Shown: positions 9,302 through 16,866, numbered from the stretch's first letter. The stretch is DNA of 51,945 nt from an uncultured Candidatus Saccharibacteria bacterium (GCA_946480595.1 CAMLKC010000001.1:1-51945), one strand, 5' to 3'. Notes: generated from the sequence alone by a model not told the origin. Translations and numbers: made by a program.

Positions 9302-9838
9302 ATGGCCCATATTCACACCCAGCCCGGACAGCACGACCACACCGCCAGCGCGTATATTATTCGCACTGATTTTGACGAACCGAAGATAATGTTGCACCTG
9401 CATCGTAAGATAGGCAAGTACCTGCAGTTTGGCGGCCATGTAGAGCTCCACGAAACACCGTGGCAAGCGGTCGCCCACGAACTCCGTGAAGAGTCCGGCT
9501 ACGATATCGACCAGCTGCGCATTTTGCAGCCCGAGCAGCGCGTCAAACAACTCTCTGACGCAGTCATCCATCCGCAACCAGCCGCTCACAGCACACACCC
9601 TTTCGGTGGTGGTACCGATCATTTCCATACCGATATCGGCTATGCTGTCGTCGCCACTGAGCCGCCACGCCACCTCCCGGAAGACGGTGAATCAACCACC
9701 ATCAAGCTCCTCACCCGCAGCGAACTGGCCGCCATGCCGGAAAGTGACCTCCCAGACAACGTCAAGCAGATCGGCCTGTTTATTTTTGATTATTGTCTCA
9801 AGCACTGGGAGTCGGTCCCGGCAACCGAATTTAATTAG
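9302..9838 (+). CDS. NUDIX hydrolase
   Basis: A 178-residue NUDIX protein that would hydrolyse a nucleoside diphosphate-linked substrate. The Nudix box reads GHVELHETPWQAVA-HELREESGY. It matches GX5EX7-REUXEEXGU except that the first Arg is His; the metal-binding EE pair is kept. The N-terminus (HIHTQPGQHDHTASAYIIR) and length resemble Patescibacterial NUDIX proteins of unknown substrate. A TAGAAT element ends 6 nt before the ATG, inside the end of the pilin gene. It could be a leaderless promoter, though its -35 is weak. Confidence 0.88.
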   Translation: MAHIHTQPGQHDHTASAYIIRTDFDEPKIMLHLHRKIGKYLQFGGHVELHETPWQAVAHELREESGYDIDQLRILQPEQRVKQLSDAVIHPQPAAHSTHPFGGGTDHFHTDIGYAVVATEPPRHLPEDGESTTIKLLTRSELAAMPESDLPDNVKQIGLFIFDYCLKHWESVPATEFN

Positions 9839-9859
9839 TTGTAAAAAAGCATTTTGCCA

Positions 9860-9890
9860 TTGACCACCCAGCTATAGGGCGCGCTATACT
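9860..9890 (+). promoter_or_regulatory. Promoter of the candidate structured RNA
   Basis: TTGACC (9860-9865), a 19-nt spacer and TATACT (9885-9890). The predicted start is near G9897. The long spacer makes this only moderately convincing. Confidence 0.5.
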
Positions 9891-9896
9891 AAAAAA

Positions 9897-10114
9897 GGTC
9901 ATGAGAGTACTGGTGGAGAACCTTTTTACTAGCAGACCTATATAACTACAAGTCGGCATACACACTGGCCTAGCCAAGCGTCCCTGTCGAACTACATATT
10001 CAATCGCTACTTCAGGTGATACAGCAAATAATATTACGCGGTGTTATTTGTCTCCTCGTAGCTACCCTATAAATTCCGCAACTGACCAATCTTCTTGTTG
10101 TCAGTTTTTTATTT
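9897..10114 (+). ncRNA. Candidate structured RNA or riboswitch-like leader ending in a terminator
   Basis: There is no open gene in 9839-10156. From a plausible promoter the transcript would run about 218 nt to an intrinsic terminator. Pairings I can see: AGTCGGCA (9951-9958) with TGTCGAACT (9985-9993), enclosing TGGC-CTA-GCCA; a perfect CAAATAA/TTATTTG stem (loop TATTACGCGGTG); and 5'-GGTCA (9897-9901) with TGACC (10083-10087). The last pair overlaps the terminator's left arm and would compete with it. I looked for tmRNA, RNase P and SRP signatures and found none. It may be a standalone small RNA or the attenuating leader of the gene at 10157. Confidence 0.45.
10080..10114 (+). terminator. 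Intrinsic terminator of the candidate leader RNA
   Basis: AACTGAC/GTCAGTT with a 13-nt loop, then TTTTATTT. It lies 43 nt upstream of the next start codon, the usual geometry of a transcription attenuator. Confidence 0.75.
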
Positions 10115-10156
10115 ACCAAAAAACAAAACATTTTATCTTTAAGGGAGAGTACGAAT

Positions 10157-10402
10157 ATGAAAAACCAAACTACTATTAACAGTCCAGTTGATGTCACCGC
10201 GATCGGGTTTGCACGCGGCATGCGCGCCTACCCGCGCCGGATAGAGTTCGAAGGTTCTACCTACGATTTCATCGACGCGGGCCTGCGTACCGTTATCCGA
10301 AGCGGCGAACGGATCTCGCAGATCTTCACCATGACAGACGGCCGTCAAAACTACCGCCTGAAAAGTGAAGGAAACAATTGGACCCTGCTAAGCGTTTTCT
10401 AG
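10157..10402 (+). CDS. Small conserved-looking hypothetical protein
   Basis: An 81-residue soluble protein. I do not recognise its family. The core reads like a compact beta fold (YPRRIEFEGSTYDFIDAGLR, ISQIFTMTDGRQNYRLKSEG, WTLLSVF). The ATG has an AAGGGAGAG ribosome site 8-15 nt upstream. It follows the candidate regulatory RNA and its terminator, so its expression may depend on read-through. A terminator follows immediately. Confidence 0.7.
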   Translation: MKNQTTINSPVDVTAIGFARGMRAYPRRIEFEGSTYDFIDAGLRTVIRSGERISQIFTMTDGRQNYRLKSEGNNWTLLSVF

Positions 10403-10419
10403 CTTGGCGGAATAGAAAG

Positions 10420-10450
10420 AAAGAGAGACTTTATAGGTCTCTCTTTTTAT
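10420..10450 (+). terminator. Intrinsic terminator after the 10157 gene
   Basis: AAAGAGAGAC/GTCTCTCTTT around a 7-nt loop, followed by TTATTTT. Confidence 0.85.
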
Positions 10451-10451
10451 T

Positions 10452-10472
10452 TTAGGCGTATTATAAGCCTAA
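10452..10472 (+). promoter_or_regulatory. Inverted repeat over a probable -10 box
   Basis: TTAGGC and GCCTAA, separated by 9 nt that contain TATTAT/TATAAG. A repressor binding this repeat would cover the promoter of the 10509 gene. A start near 10473 would follow. Confidence 0.4.
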
Positions 10473-10508
10473 GGTCATATCTCAGCAGCTTGAGAAGGGG
10501 GAAGAGAG

Positions 10509-10784
10509 ATGACTGGTAGGAGATGGCGCCGTTCGAGTGCGCGCATGTGTGCGCACACGGACAGCGTCCTGCGGCAAATTGTCCGAGCGGGCGTTGCATT
10601 GCCCGGCGGTATCACCAACGGTCGGCAAATCACTGACGTCGCGTGGGATCTGATGGATCTCGCCGAAACAGTGGTCGCCGACGACGCCATCTGGCGTCAG
10701 CTACCCCGCAACCTGCGGATCGACGGGATGTACCCGCAAGAAGCTCGCGAGCACCTCTTGAGCCTCGTCGAGGACAGCAAGTGA
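10509..10784 (+). CDS. Small hypothetical protein, basic N-terminus
   Basis: A 91-residue protein with no recognised family. The first 12 residues are strongly basic (TGRRWRRSSARM). The rest looks helical, with a Trp-containing acidic segment (VAWDLMDLAETVVADDAIW) and a terminal helix (EAREHLLSLVEDS). A GGGGGAAGAG ribosome site precedes the ATG. Codons end mostly in G or C. The gene is flanked by its own promoter-like inverted repeat and a 3' hairpin, the same one-gene layout as its neighbours at 10915 and 11313. Confidence 0.65.
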   Translation: MTGRRWRRSSARMCAHTDSVLRQIVRAGVALPGGITNGRQITDVAWDLMDLAETVVADDAIWRQLPRNLRIDGMYPQEAREHLLSLVEDSK

Positions 10785-10785
10785 C

Positions 10786-10824
10786 GGGTGGGGAGCGTAC
10801 GGATTGACCACCCGCGCGCTCCCC
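10786..10824 (+). other. 3' hairpin with two overlapping stems
   Basis: GGGGAGCG/CGCTCCCC (10790-10797 with 10817-10824) and GGGTGG/CCACCC (10786-10791 with 10808-10813) overlap in the order a-b-a'-b'. They are therefore alternative hairpins or a tight pseudoknot. The downstream U content is poor, so it is not a clear terminator. The loop contains TGACC, complementary to GGTCA at 10473. Confidence 0.5.
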
Positions 10825-10849
10825 ATAAAAATTTTGATATAATACACAC

Positions 10850-10878
10850 TTGATATGTAAGCATAAGCGGTGTTAAAT
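10850..10878 (+). promoter_or_regulatory. Promoter of the 10915 gene
   Basis: TTGATA (10850-10855), a 17-nt spacer and TTAAAT (10873-10878), giving a start near G10885. A second, extended -10 promoter (TGATATAAT ending at 10843) lies just upstream. Confidence 0.6.
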
Positions 10879-10914
10879 AATACCGACAGGCGGGGCAGCC
10901 CGATCGGAGGAGTT

Positions 10915-11226
10915 ATGACACAGCGGGCACCTTTTATCCGCACTATCCGTAGCAATACCGATACGAGAGGAGGAGAGGTACGCATCACCATCCGCGTGTT
11001 TTGGTTTCACCTGACACCGGAAATGCTGGACAGCCTCAACGATGTCACACTGGAATACCGACAGACGGTCCCAACCTCACACTATGGACCCGTCGAGGAA
11101 TTCCGTCTCACCGTCAAAGGCGATGCAGCAAGATGCAAAACCGTGCAGAGCGCCGTTCTTCAGCTCATTCGCGGCAACACGCCAGCCTGGCAGGCGCTTG
11201 TCGCGCTTGCCAATCAGCAGCAGTAA
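10915..11226 (+). CDS. Small hypothetical protein, paralogue of the 11313 gene
   Basis: A 103-residue protein of unknown family. ATG 10915 follows a strong GGAGGAG ribosome site; the upstream in-frame codon at 10870 lies inside the promoter. The core (HLTPEMLDSLNDVTLEYRQ ... FRLTVKGDAARCKTVQSAVL) lines up with the next gene (EIDTSVVEALNNVTLTHQ ... YVLVIEADSQQEKAVRNGMV), so the two look like diverged tandem duplicates. The mRNA start region (10885-10900) is nearly perfectly complementary to the loop of the 3' hairpin. Confidence 0.65.
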   Translation: MTQRAPFIRTIRSNTDTRGGEVRITIRVFWFHLTPEMLDSLNDVTLEYRQTVPTSHYGPVEEFRLTVKGDAARCKTVQSAVLQLIRGNTPAWQALVALANQQQ

Positions 11227-11227
11227 C

Positions 11228-11261
11228 GGGATATGACGGCCGCCCCGCTTGTCATATACCC
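11228..11261 (+). other. 3' hairpin whose loop matches the 5' end of the same mRNA
   Basis: Stem GGGATATGAC/GTCATATACCC. The segment 11238-11253 (the loop plus GTC of the right arm) pairs with 10885-10900 over 16 positions, with one G-U pair and one mismatch. The right arm also carries the -35 box of the next promoter. Confidence 0.6.
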
Positions 11262-11277
11262 AAAATTCTGTTTTAAT
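11249..11277 (+). promoter_or_regulatory. Promoter of the 11313 gene
   Basis: TTGTCA (11249-11254), a 17-nt spacer and TTTAAT (11272-11277). The predicted start is 11284, exactly the first base of the 15-nt segment that is complementary to the 3' end. Confidence 0.65.
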
Positions 11278-11283
11278 GCGCCT

Positions 11284-11298
11284 TGGCAAGCAGGAGGC
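11284..11298 (+). repeat. 5' arm of a 15-nt inverted repeat containing the ribosome site
   Basis: TGGCAAGCAGGAGGC at the predicted mRNA start is the exact reverse complement of 11622-11636, beyond the stop codon of the same gene. It contains AGGAGG, the best match to a ribosome binding site for this gene. Confidence 0.85.
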
Positions 11299-11312
11299 GG
11301 AGAGAGTGAGCC

Positions 11313-11606
11313 ATGTCCGGACTGAGTTTTCATTCGGAGTCCGCAAGAAACAAAGGCAGACAGCTTCATTCCACGTTCCATGTCGAAGGAGGCGAGATCG
11401 ACACCAGCGTCGTCGAGGCGCTGAACAACGTCACTCTGACCCATCAGGGCGGCGGCACGTACGTCCTTGTCATCGAAGCAGACTCGCAGCAGGAGAAGGC
11501 TGTCCGCAACGGGATGGTCTACAACGCGCTGCTGAGGAAGTTCTGCGACGGCAACGACGGCCCGTACAACAGGCTCGTCCAGCAAGACAAGGACGAGCGG
11601 TCCTAA
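11313..11606 (+). CDS. Small hypothetical protein, paralogue of the 10915 gene
   Basis: A 97-residue protein of unknown family. It shares the helix LNNVTL and the following strand-helix (YVLVIEADSQQEKAVRNGMV) with the preceding gene. A Gly-rich turn (THQGGGTY) replaces a longer insert there. Codons end mostly in G or C. The ribosome site AGGAGG lies 15 nt before the ATG, which is far; GGAGAG is nearer. The whole gene is bracketed by a perfect 15-nt inverted repeat, one arm at the mRNA 5' end and the other in the loop of the terminator hairpin. Confidence 0.65.
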   Translation: MSGLSFHSESARNKGRQLHSTFHVEGGEIDTSVVEALNNVTLTHQGGGTYVLVIEADSQQEKAVRNGMVYNALLRKFCDGNDGPYNRLVQQDKDERS

Positions 11607-11608
11607 CC

Positions 11609-11651
11609 AGTACATGACCAAGCCTCCTGCTTGCCATGTACTTCGTTTTTA
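11609..11651 (+). terminator. Intrinsic terminator whose loop is complementary to the mRNA 5' end
   Basis: AGTACATG/CATGTACT, then TTCGTTTTT. The 18-nt loop holds GCCTCCTGCTTGC, most of the second arm of the inverted repeat with 11284-11298. Confidence 0.8.
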
Positions 11652-11751
11652 CAAAGTGTGGGAATATAAAATTACATTGAGTCTTTGACTATAAATTGAT
11701 ATAATAGCCGACATTGTGCATAATAAATTCTTCGGAGTTATTTTTTAGTTC

Positions 11752-13095
11752 ATGATAGAACTTGCTCTTCTTTTTGTTGCGCTACTTCTTGTTTTTGCCT
11801 GTGGCTTATTTGTCATGGCAGAGTTTGCCCTCATCACCGTCAACCGTTCGACCGTTGAGCGCCTGGCGAAAAAAGGGAACAAGGCAGCAGAGGGCGCCGC
11901 ATATGCGCTCAGCACCCTTTCGACACAGCTCTCAAGCGCGCAGGTAGGTATTACTATTACTAACCTTGCGATAGGTTTCCTAGCGGAACCCGCAATCGCG
12001 CACTTTCTAGAGGCGCCCCTGGCGAGCATGGGCATATCAGAGGCGGTCGTGCCGGGTGTCGCCCTGACCTGCGGAATCGCCCTCGCCACGGCAATTACTA
12101 TGATATTTGGCGAACTGGTGCCAAAAAATATCGCGATCGCCAAGCCGCTCGGCGCCGCGCTTCGCATTCAAAAGGCATTACTGCCTTTTACAAAGTTCAT
12201 CCGTGGTCCGCTGAGGCTGCTTAATGGTGGCGCCAACCTCATCCTGAAACGACTCGGGGTCGAGCCCCAAGAGGAGCTAGCATCAGCGCGATCAGCCGAC
12301 GAACTACTGTCACTCGTACGGCGTTCTGCCGAAAAAGGCACGCTGGCAAAGGAAACTGCAATCATGCTGGAACGGTCGCTCGCATTTAGCAACCAGACTG
12401 CACTAGACGTCATGACGCCGCGTGTCAAAATGAAAGCCATTCACGTCGACGCGACCATCACCGAGGCATTACAGCTAGCAAAATCCAGCGGACTCTCGCG
12501 ATTCCCGATTTATGGCCGCAACACCGACGACATTGTCGGGGTTATGCATATTAAGTATGCGTTTGGGGTACCTCGGGCCGATCGAGGTAATACGACAGTG
12601 CGGCAGATTATGTGCCCGCCCGTCCTTGTCCCTTCGACCGTTGAACTAGAGCCGCTTCTTCGTGCACTCCGCCAAGGCGGGCTTCAGATGGCCATCGTGA
12701 TTGACGAATTCGGCGGTGCAGACGGAGTCGTCACGATAGAGGACGTCCTAGAAGAACTAGTCGGAGAGGTCAGGGACGAATACGACCATTCTGCGCCTTC
12801 AATTCGAAAATTATCCGACCACTCGTGGCTGCTCTCAGGCCTGCTGCGTCCAGACGAAATTGCCGAGGAGCTTGGGATTGTGCTGCCCGATGAAGATGAA
12901 GTCGAAACGCTCGGAGGGCTCTTTATTCATCACATCGAACGGATCCCGAAGGCAAAAGACACGGTTCGGCTTCCAGCCGTTAACGAAGACGGCCAAACGC
13001 TGGACGTGCTCCTGACTGTTGAACGTATGGAAGGCAACAGGATCGACCGCCTGAAACTGTCCGCCAAGCCGTTGGAAGAGGAGGCTACGCTATGA
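11752..13095 (+). CDS. CNNM/CorC-type hemolysin family membrane protein (DUF21, CBS pair, CorC_HlyC)
   Basis: A 447-residue protein. A DUF21 membrane domain with about four helices (residues 1-180, including FVMAEFALITVNRSTVERLA and IIFGELVPKNIAIAKP) is followed by two CBS domains (ALDVMTPRVKMKAI; IVIDEFGGADGVVTIEDVLEELVGEV) and a C-terminal CorC_HlyC domain. Relatives transport or sense Mg2+/Co2+. A TATAAT at 11699 gives a leader of about 45 nt. It overlaps the next gene by ATGA and so forms a two-gene paralogous operon. Confidence 0.92.
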   Translation: MIELALLFVALLLVFACGLFVMAEFALITVNRSTVERLAKKGNKAAEGAAYALSTLSTQLSSAQVGITITNLAIGFLAEPAIAHFLEAPLASMGISEAVVPGVALTCGIALATAITMIFGELVPKNIAIAKPLGAALRIQKALLPFTKFIRGPLRLLNGGANLILKRLGVEPQEELASARSADELLSLVRRSAEKGTLAKETAIMLERSLAFSNQTALDVMTPRVKMKAIHVDATITEALQLAKSSGLSRFPIYGRNTDDIVGVMHIKYAFGVPRADRGNTTVRQIMCPPVLVPSTVELEPLLRALRQGGLQMAIVIDEFGGADGVVTIEDVLEELVGEVRDEYDHSAPSIRKLSDHSWLLSGLLRPDEIAEELGIVLPDEDEVETLGGLFIHHIERIPKAKDTVRLPAVNEDGQTLDVLLTVERMEGNRIDRLKLSAKPLEEEATL

Positions 13096-14141
13096 GCCTC
13101 GAACTAAGCTTGCTGCTAGCCGCAGTAACACTTCTTGGGAACGCCTTCTTTGTCGGAGCGGAGTTTGCTCTTGTGTCCGTACGGCGGACAAACATCGAGC
13201 TAAAAGTACTAGCCGGCTCTCGCCTCGCCAAGATAACACTTGGCGGCATGGAAGAAGTTTCATTGATGCTAGCCGGTGCACAACTGGGCGTGACACTCTG
13301 CAGCCTTATATTTGGTGCTGTCGGCGAACCACTGGTCGCTCATGCCCTGGAGGGGCCATTCCACCAGCTTGGCATGCCCGAGGTACTGCTTGAGCCGATC
13401 TCATTTATCATCGCGCTGAGCCTCATGGTCTATCTTCATGTCGTTATTGGCGAAATGGTGCCGAAAAACCTTTCGCTGGCTGCGTCGACCAAAGCTGCAC
13501 TACTACTTGTGCCGCCACTCTACTTTGGCGTTAAGATCACAAGGCCGGTCATTGTCGCGCTCAACGCAGTTGCAAACGGCACCGTACGCCTACTTGGCAT
13601 TACGCCTCGCCGCGAAATCCGCAGCAGTTTTGACCGAGATGAGGTCGCGGGGTTTGTCAAAGAATCTCACCGCGAAGGGCTTTTAAGTAAGGACGAAGAA
13701 CAGCTTCTTTCCGGCACGCTCGACCTTGAAGAGCGAACGATTACGCGGATCGTTCTGCCGTTTGACTCGATCATTACGACTTCACTCAGGCCAACTCCCG
13801 GTGAAATTGACCGCTTATGTCAGCAGACAGGCTATTCGCGCTTTCCTGTGCCAGACGCGAAGGGAGCCTTACGAGGGTATATCCACCTTAAGGACATGCT
13901 TTACATTACCGACGCGCAGCACGACAAGCCGCTGCCGGCTAAATATATCCGTCCACTCACCAGCGTTAAGCAATCGACTTCACTACGCGATACGCTTGCC
14001 ATGATGCAACAAACAGGTTCACATATCGCCCAGGTAAAGGGGCAAAAAGGCTTGCCAGTCGGAATTGTTATGCTTGAGGACGTTCTCGAGGAACTTGTCG
14101 GTCCAATACGAGACGACACGCAAACGAACACCCCCGCTTAG
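13092..14141 (+). CDS. CNNM-type membrane protein (DUF21 plus CBS, no CorC domain)
   Basis: A 349-residue paralogue of the previous gene. The DUF21 domain is intact (FFVGAEFALVSVRRTNIE, VIGEMVPKNLSLAAS). The CBS pair follows (ERTITRIVLPFDSI; GIVMLEDVLEELVGPIRDD). The protein stops soon after and lacks the C-terminal CorC_HlyC domain of its partner. The pairing of a long and a short copy, coupled by a 4-nt ATGA overlap, is common in bacteria and suggests a hetero-oligomer for divalent cation transport. Confidence 0.9.
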   Translation: MSLELSLLLAAVTLLGNAFFVGAEFALVSVRRTNIELKVLAGSRLAKITLGGMEEVSLMLAGAQLGVTLCSLIFGAVGEPLVAHALEGPFHQLGMPEVLLEPISFIIALSLMVYLHVVIGEMVPKNLSLAASTKAALLLVPPLYFGVKITRPVIVALNAVANGTVRLLGITPRREIRSSFDRDEVAGFVKESHREGLLSKDEEQLLSGTLDLEERTITRIVLPFDSIITTSLRPTPGEIDRLCQQTGYSRFPVPDAKGALRGYIHLKDMLYITDAQHDKPLPAKYIRPLTSVKQSTSLRDTLAMMQQTGSHIAQVKGQKGLPVGIVMLEDVLEELVGPIRDDTQTNTPA

Positions 14142-14166
14142 AATTCGGCCCAGCGTATCTCTGCCA

Positions 14167-14195
14167 TTGATAATTCACTCAAAAAATGCTACAAT
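14167..14195 (+). promoter_or_regulatory. Promoter of rplA
   Basis: TTGATA (14167-14172), a 17-nt spacer and TACAAT (14190-14195). The leader of about 60 nt may carry autoregulation; I see no clear L1-binding hairpin. Confidence 0.75.
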
Positions 14196-14261
14196 AAAGG
14201 GACACTATCAATGTTGGGAGGTTTGAAACGCCGCTTGCACCACAGAAAGGATTTACACCCT

Positions 14262-15254
14262 ATGGCTAAAAAAGCCGAATTGCTTGAAAAAGCTACTGAA
14301 CTCAAACTTGAGGTCAGCGAAAAGAACACGATCGCCGAGATCGAAGCTGCCATCGAAGCCGCCGGCCCTGCTCCAGTAGCAGCCGAAGAAGAGTCAGAAG
14401 AAAAAACAGCTGCAAAGGCTGGCAAACGCAGTGAAAAAACACAGCGCGAAACTGCTGAAAAGCTTGAAAAAGAAGCTCGCAAAGAAGCTGGCGACACGAC
14501 TCCTCAGTCTGAAGAGGCCGAAAACAACGTTAAAAAAGGCCCAAAGCCAGTTACTCGCCCTCGCCTTGAGCGCCGCGGCAAAAACTACCGCAAAGTGGCA
14601 GAACTCGTTGAAAAGAACAAGGTATACTCACTCGCTGACGCGCTTGAGCTCGCTACTAAGACCAACCCTGTAAAGTTTGACGCTTCAGTTGAAGTCCACG
14701 TCCGCCTTGGCGTTGACCCACGCCAGGCCGACCAGAACGTTCGCAGCACCGTTTCACTGCCACACGGTACTGGTAAGACCGTCCGCGTTGCCGTATTCGC
14801 TCCAGAAGCCGAACATGACGCAGCTAAAAAAGCCGGTGCCGACATCGTTGGTGACGAAACTTTCATCAAGCAGCTTGAAAAAGAAGAGCTGAACTTTGAC
14901 ACCCTGATCGCAACCCCTCAGTACATGCCAAAACTTGGTAAGTTCGCACGGCTTCTTGGTCCTCGCGGCCTCATGCCAAACCCTAAGGCTGGTACGGTTG
15001 CTACCGACATCACCAAAGCCGTTACCGAAGCTAAGGCTGGTAAGGTTGAGTACCGTGTCGACAAGCAAGCCATCGTCCACCTTTCTATCGGTAAGGTATC
15101 GTTTGGCGCCGCCAAGCTCGCCGACAACGCAAAGGCATTCTTTGACAGCCTGCAGTCACAGAAGCCATCAAGCATCAAGGGCGGTTACGTTAAGTCAACC
15201 AGCCTCTCGACAACGATGGGCCCAAGCATCAAGGTTGAAGACTCAGTTAAATAG
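14262..15254 (+). CDS. rplA: 50S ribosomal protein L1 with an N-terminal extension
   Basis: A 330-residue protein, about 100 longer than typical L1. Residues from about 105 onward are a complete L1 ([57 protein letters not shown]). L1 forms the mobile stalk of the 50S subunit and often represses its own operon. The extra N-terminus begins with a helix-extended-helix stretch ([31 protein letters not shown]) resembling SAP/Rho-N type domains, then a charged linker. ATG 14262 has an AAAGGA site; an in-frame ATG at 14211 would add 17 residues but has no such site. Confidence 0.93.
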   Translation: MAKKAELLEKATELKLEVSEKNTIAEIEAAIEAAGPAPVAAEEESEEKTAAKAGKRSEKTQRETAEKLEKEARKEAGDTTPQSEEAENNVKKGPKPVTRPRLERRGKNYRKVAELVEKNKVYSLADALELATKTNPVKFDASVEVHVRLGVDPRQADQNVRSTVSLPHGTGKTVRVAVFAPEAEHDAAKKAGADIVGDETFIKQLEKEELNFDTLIATPQYMPKLGKFARLLGPRGLMPNPKAGTVATDITKAVTEAKAGKVEYRVDKQAIVHLSIGKVSFGAAKLADNAKAFFDSLQSQKPSSIKGGYVKSTSLSTTMGPSIKVEDSVK

Positions 15255-15267
15255 TCGACAACCTCTC

Positions 15268-15302
15268 AAAATACCCCGTGCTACGCGGGGTATTTTATTT
15301 TC
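15268..15302 (+). terminator. Intrinsic terminator of rplA
   Basis: AAAATACCCCG/CGGGGTATTTT with loop TGCTACG, followed by ATTTT. Confidence 0.9.
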
Positions 15303-15371
15303 CAAAAACTACAACAGACAATACCAGGCCAAATATGTCATACTAAAACCATAAGGGAGAGGGGAAGAGGT

Positions 15372-16289
15372 ATGCGCCAGTATTTGGACTTGCTGCAGGA
15401 TATAAAAACAAACGGAACAACAAAAACGGACCGCACTGGGACAGGCACAAAAAGTGTATTTGGACGTCAGATGCGGTTTGATTTAAGCGAGGGCTTTCCG
15501 GCCGTCACGACAAAAAAGCTGTTTCTTCGCGGCATTATTCACGAACTTTTGTGGTTTTTGCAGGGTTCAAGCAATATTGAATACCTGGTACAAAACAACG
15601 TTAACATCTGGAACGAGTGGCCATTCAGGGCATACCTAGAAGAAACCGGCCAGGAAATGCCTGAACCAAACTCAGACAAGTGGAACGAAAAGCTCGCCGA
15701 ATTCGTCGAGAAAATCAAAACCGACCACGAATTTGCCAAAAAGTATGGTGAACTGGGCCCCGTCTATGGCTACCAGTGGCGCCACTGGCCAGACGGCAAG
15801 GGCGGTGAGATCGACCAAATCTCACGTGCTATCGACATGATCAAAAACACGCCGGACTCGCGACGAATCATCGTCTCAGCTTGGAACGTTGCCGACATCG
15901 ACGAAATGGCCAAAGCTGGCCTGCCGCCGTGCCACACGCTGTTCCAGTTTTACGTAAACGACGGCAAACTAAGTTGCCAACTGTACCAGCGCAGCGCCGA
16001 TACCTTTTTAGGTGTCCCGTTCAATATCGCCAGTTACGCGCTGCTCACCATGATGGTCGCGCAGGTTACCGGGTACGAGCCAGGTGAATTCGTGCACACT
16101 CTTGGCGACACGCATTTATACTTGAACCACCTCGAGCAAGTAGACGAGCAGCTTTCACGTGAGCCGCGCCCGCTGCCAACCATGAAAATCAACCCCGACA
16201 TAACGTCCATCTTTGACTTTACGATCAACGATTTCACCCTCGAAGGTTACGACCCGCACCCGGGCATCAAAGCACCGATCGCCGTTTAG
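15372..16289 (+). CDS. thyA: Thymidylate synthase
   Basis: A 305-residue ThyA that makes dTMP from dUMP using methylene-tetrahydrofolate. Landmarks: [13 protein letters not shown], the catalytic Cys in [33 protein letters not shown] and [14 protein letters not shown]. It is longer than the E. coli enzyme owing to an insert after the WNEWPFR region, a known variant. The ribosome site is GGGAGAGGGGAAGAGG. It converges with dfrA, overlapping by 4 nt. It opens a run of dTTP genes. Confidence 0.97.
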   Translation: MRQYLDLLQDIKTNGTTKTDRTGTGTKSVFGRQMRFDLSEGFPAVTTKKLFLRGIIHELLWFLQGSSNIEYLVQNNVNIWNEWPFRAYLEETGQEMPEPNSDKWNEKLAEFVEKIKTDHEFAKKYGELGPVYGYQWRHWPDGKGGEIDQISRAIDMIKNTPDSRRIIVSAWNVADIDEMAKAGLPPCHTLFQFYVNDGKLSCQLYQRSADTFLGVPFNIASYALLTMMVAQVTGYEPGEFVHTLGDTHLYLNHLEQVDEQLSREPRPLPTMKINPDITSIFDFTINDFTLEGYDPHPGIKAPIAV

Positions 16290-16771
16290 TGACGGATGTA
16301 CGTTACGAAGTCGAAAGCGTACTTGTTGCGTTCGTCGGCTTCGTAGTGTTCACGCGACATCTCTTGCCATGTCTCGTCGATAGCAGGAAAGAACACCTCG
16401 GCCTGCGGGAAAGAAGCATCTACCTCGGTTGCTAGAATTCTATTGGCTGTTGGCATCGCCAAAGCGTAGATTTGTCCGCCGCCGATCACAAAGGGCTCGC
16501 GCCCGGCCTCAACCGCCTCATACGCCGCATCCAAGCTGTTGACGACAGTCACTCCTTCGATGTTTAGTGGCTGGCGGCTAATAACGATGTTCTGCCGGTT
16601 CGGCAGCGGCCGGCCAATGGACTCGTAGGTTTTACTCCCCATAATAATAGCGTTGTCGGTCGTCGCTTCTTTAAAATGTTTCAGATCCGCAGGCAGGTCC
16701 CGCTGCCATAGCAGATCGTTGCTCGCACCAATCCCAAGGTTTTTGTCATACGCTACGATAAGAGTCTTCAT
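16286..16771 (-). CDS. dfrA: Dihydrofolate reductase
   Basis: A 161-residue DHFR that regenerates tetrahydrofolate, which ThyA consumes. Landmarks are [20 protein letters not shown] at the N-terminus, [34 protein letters not shown] and [13 protein letters not shown]. It lies tail to tail with thyA. A TAGTAT element ends 6 nt before the ATG on the minus strand, so the message may be leaderless, but the -35 is weak. Confidence 0.95.
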   Translation of the reverse strand: MKTLIVAYDKNLGIGASNDLLWQRDLPADLKHFKEATTDNAIIMGSKTYESIGRPLPNRQNIVISRQPLNIEGVTVVNSLDAAYEAVEAGREPFVIGGGQIYALAMPTANRILATEVDASFPQAEVFFPAIDETWQEMSREHYEADERNKYAFDFVTYIRH

Positions 16772-16866
16772 AGTTCTATACTACAGGATCCATTGCGAAG
16801 CCAAAACAGTTATGGCATACTGTAGACAAACCAAAGAAACAAACACCTGGGGAGGTGAGCGCTAAC

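Noticed and set aside
9897..10114. tmRNA, RNase P RNA, SRP RNA or 6S RNA
   Set aside because: None of the conserved core sequences is present, and the 6S long-bubble fold is not evident.
11284..11636. Invertible DNA cassette bounded by the 15-bp inverted repeat
   Set aside because: Possible but less likely: the arms fall exactly on the transcript start and in the terminator loop, the neighbour has a different sequence with the same layout, and no invertase is nearby.
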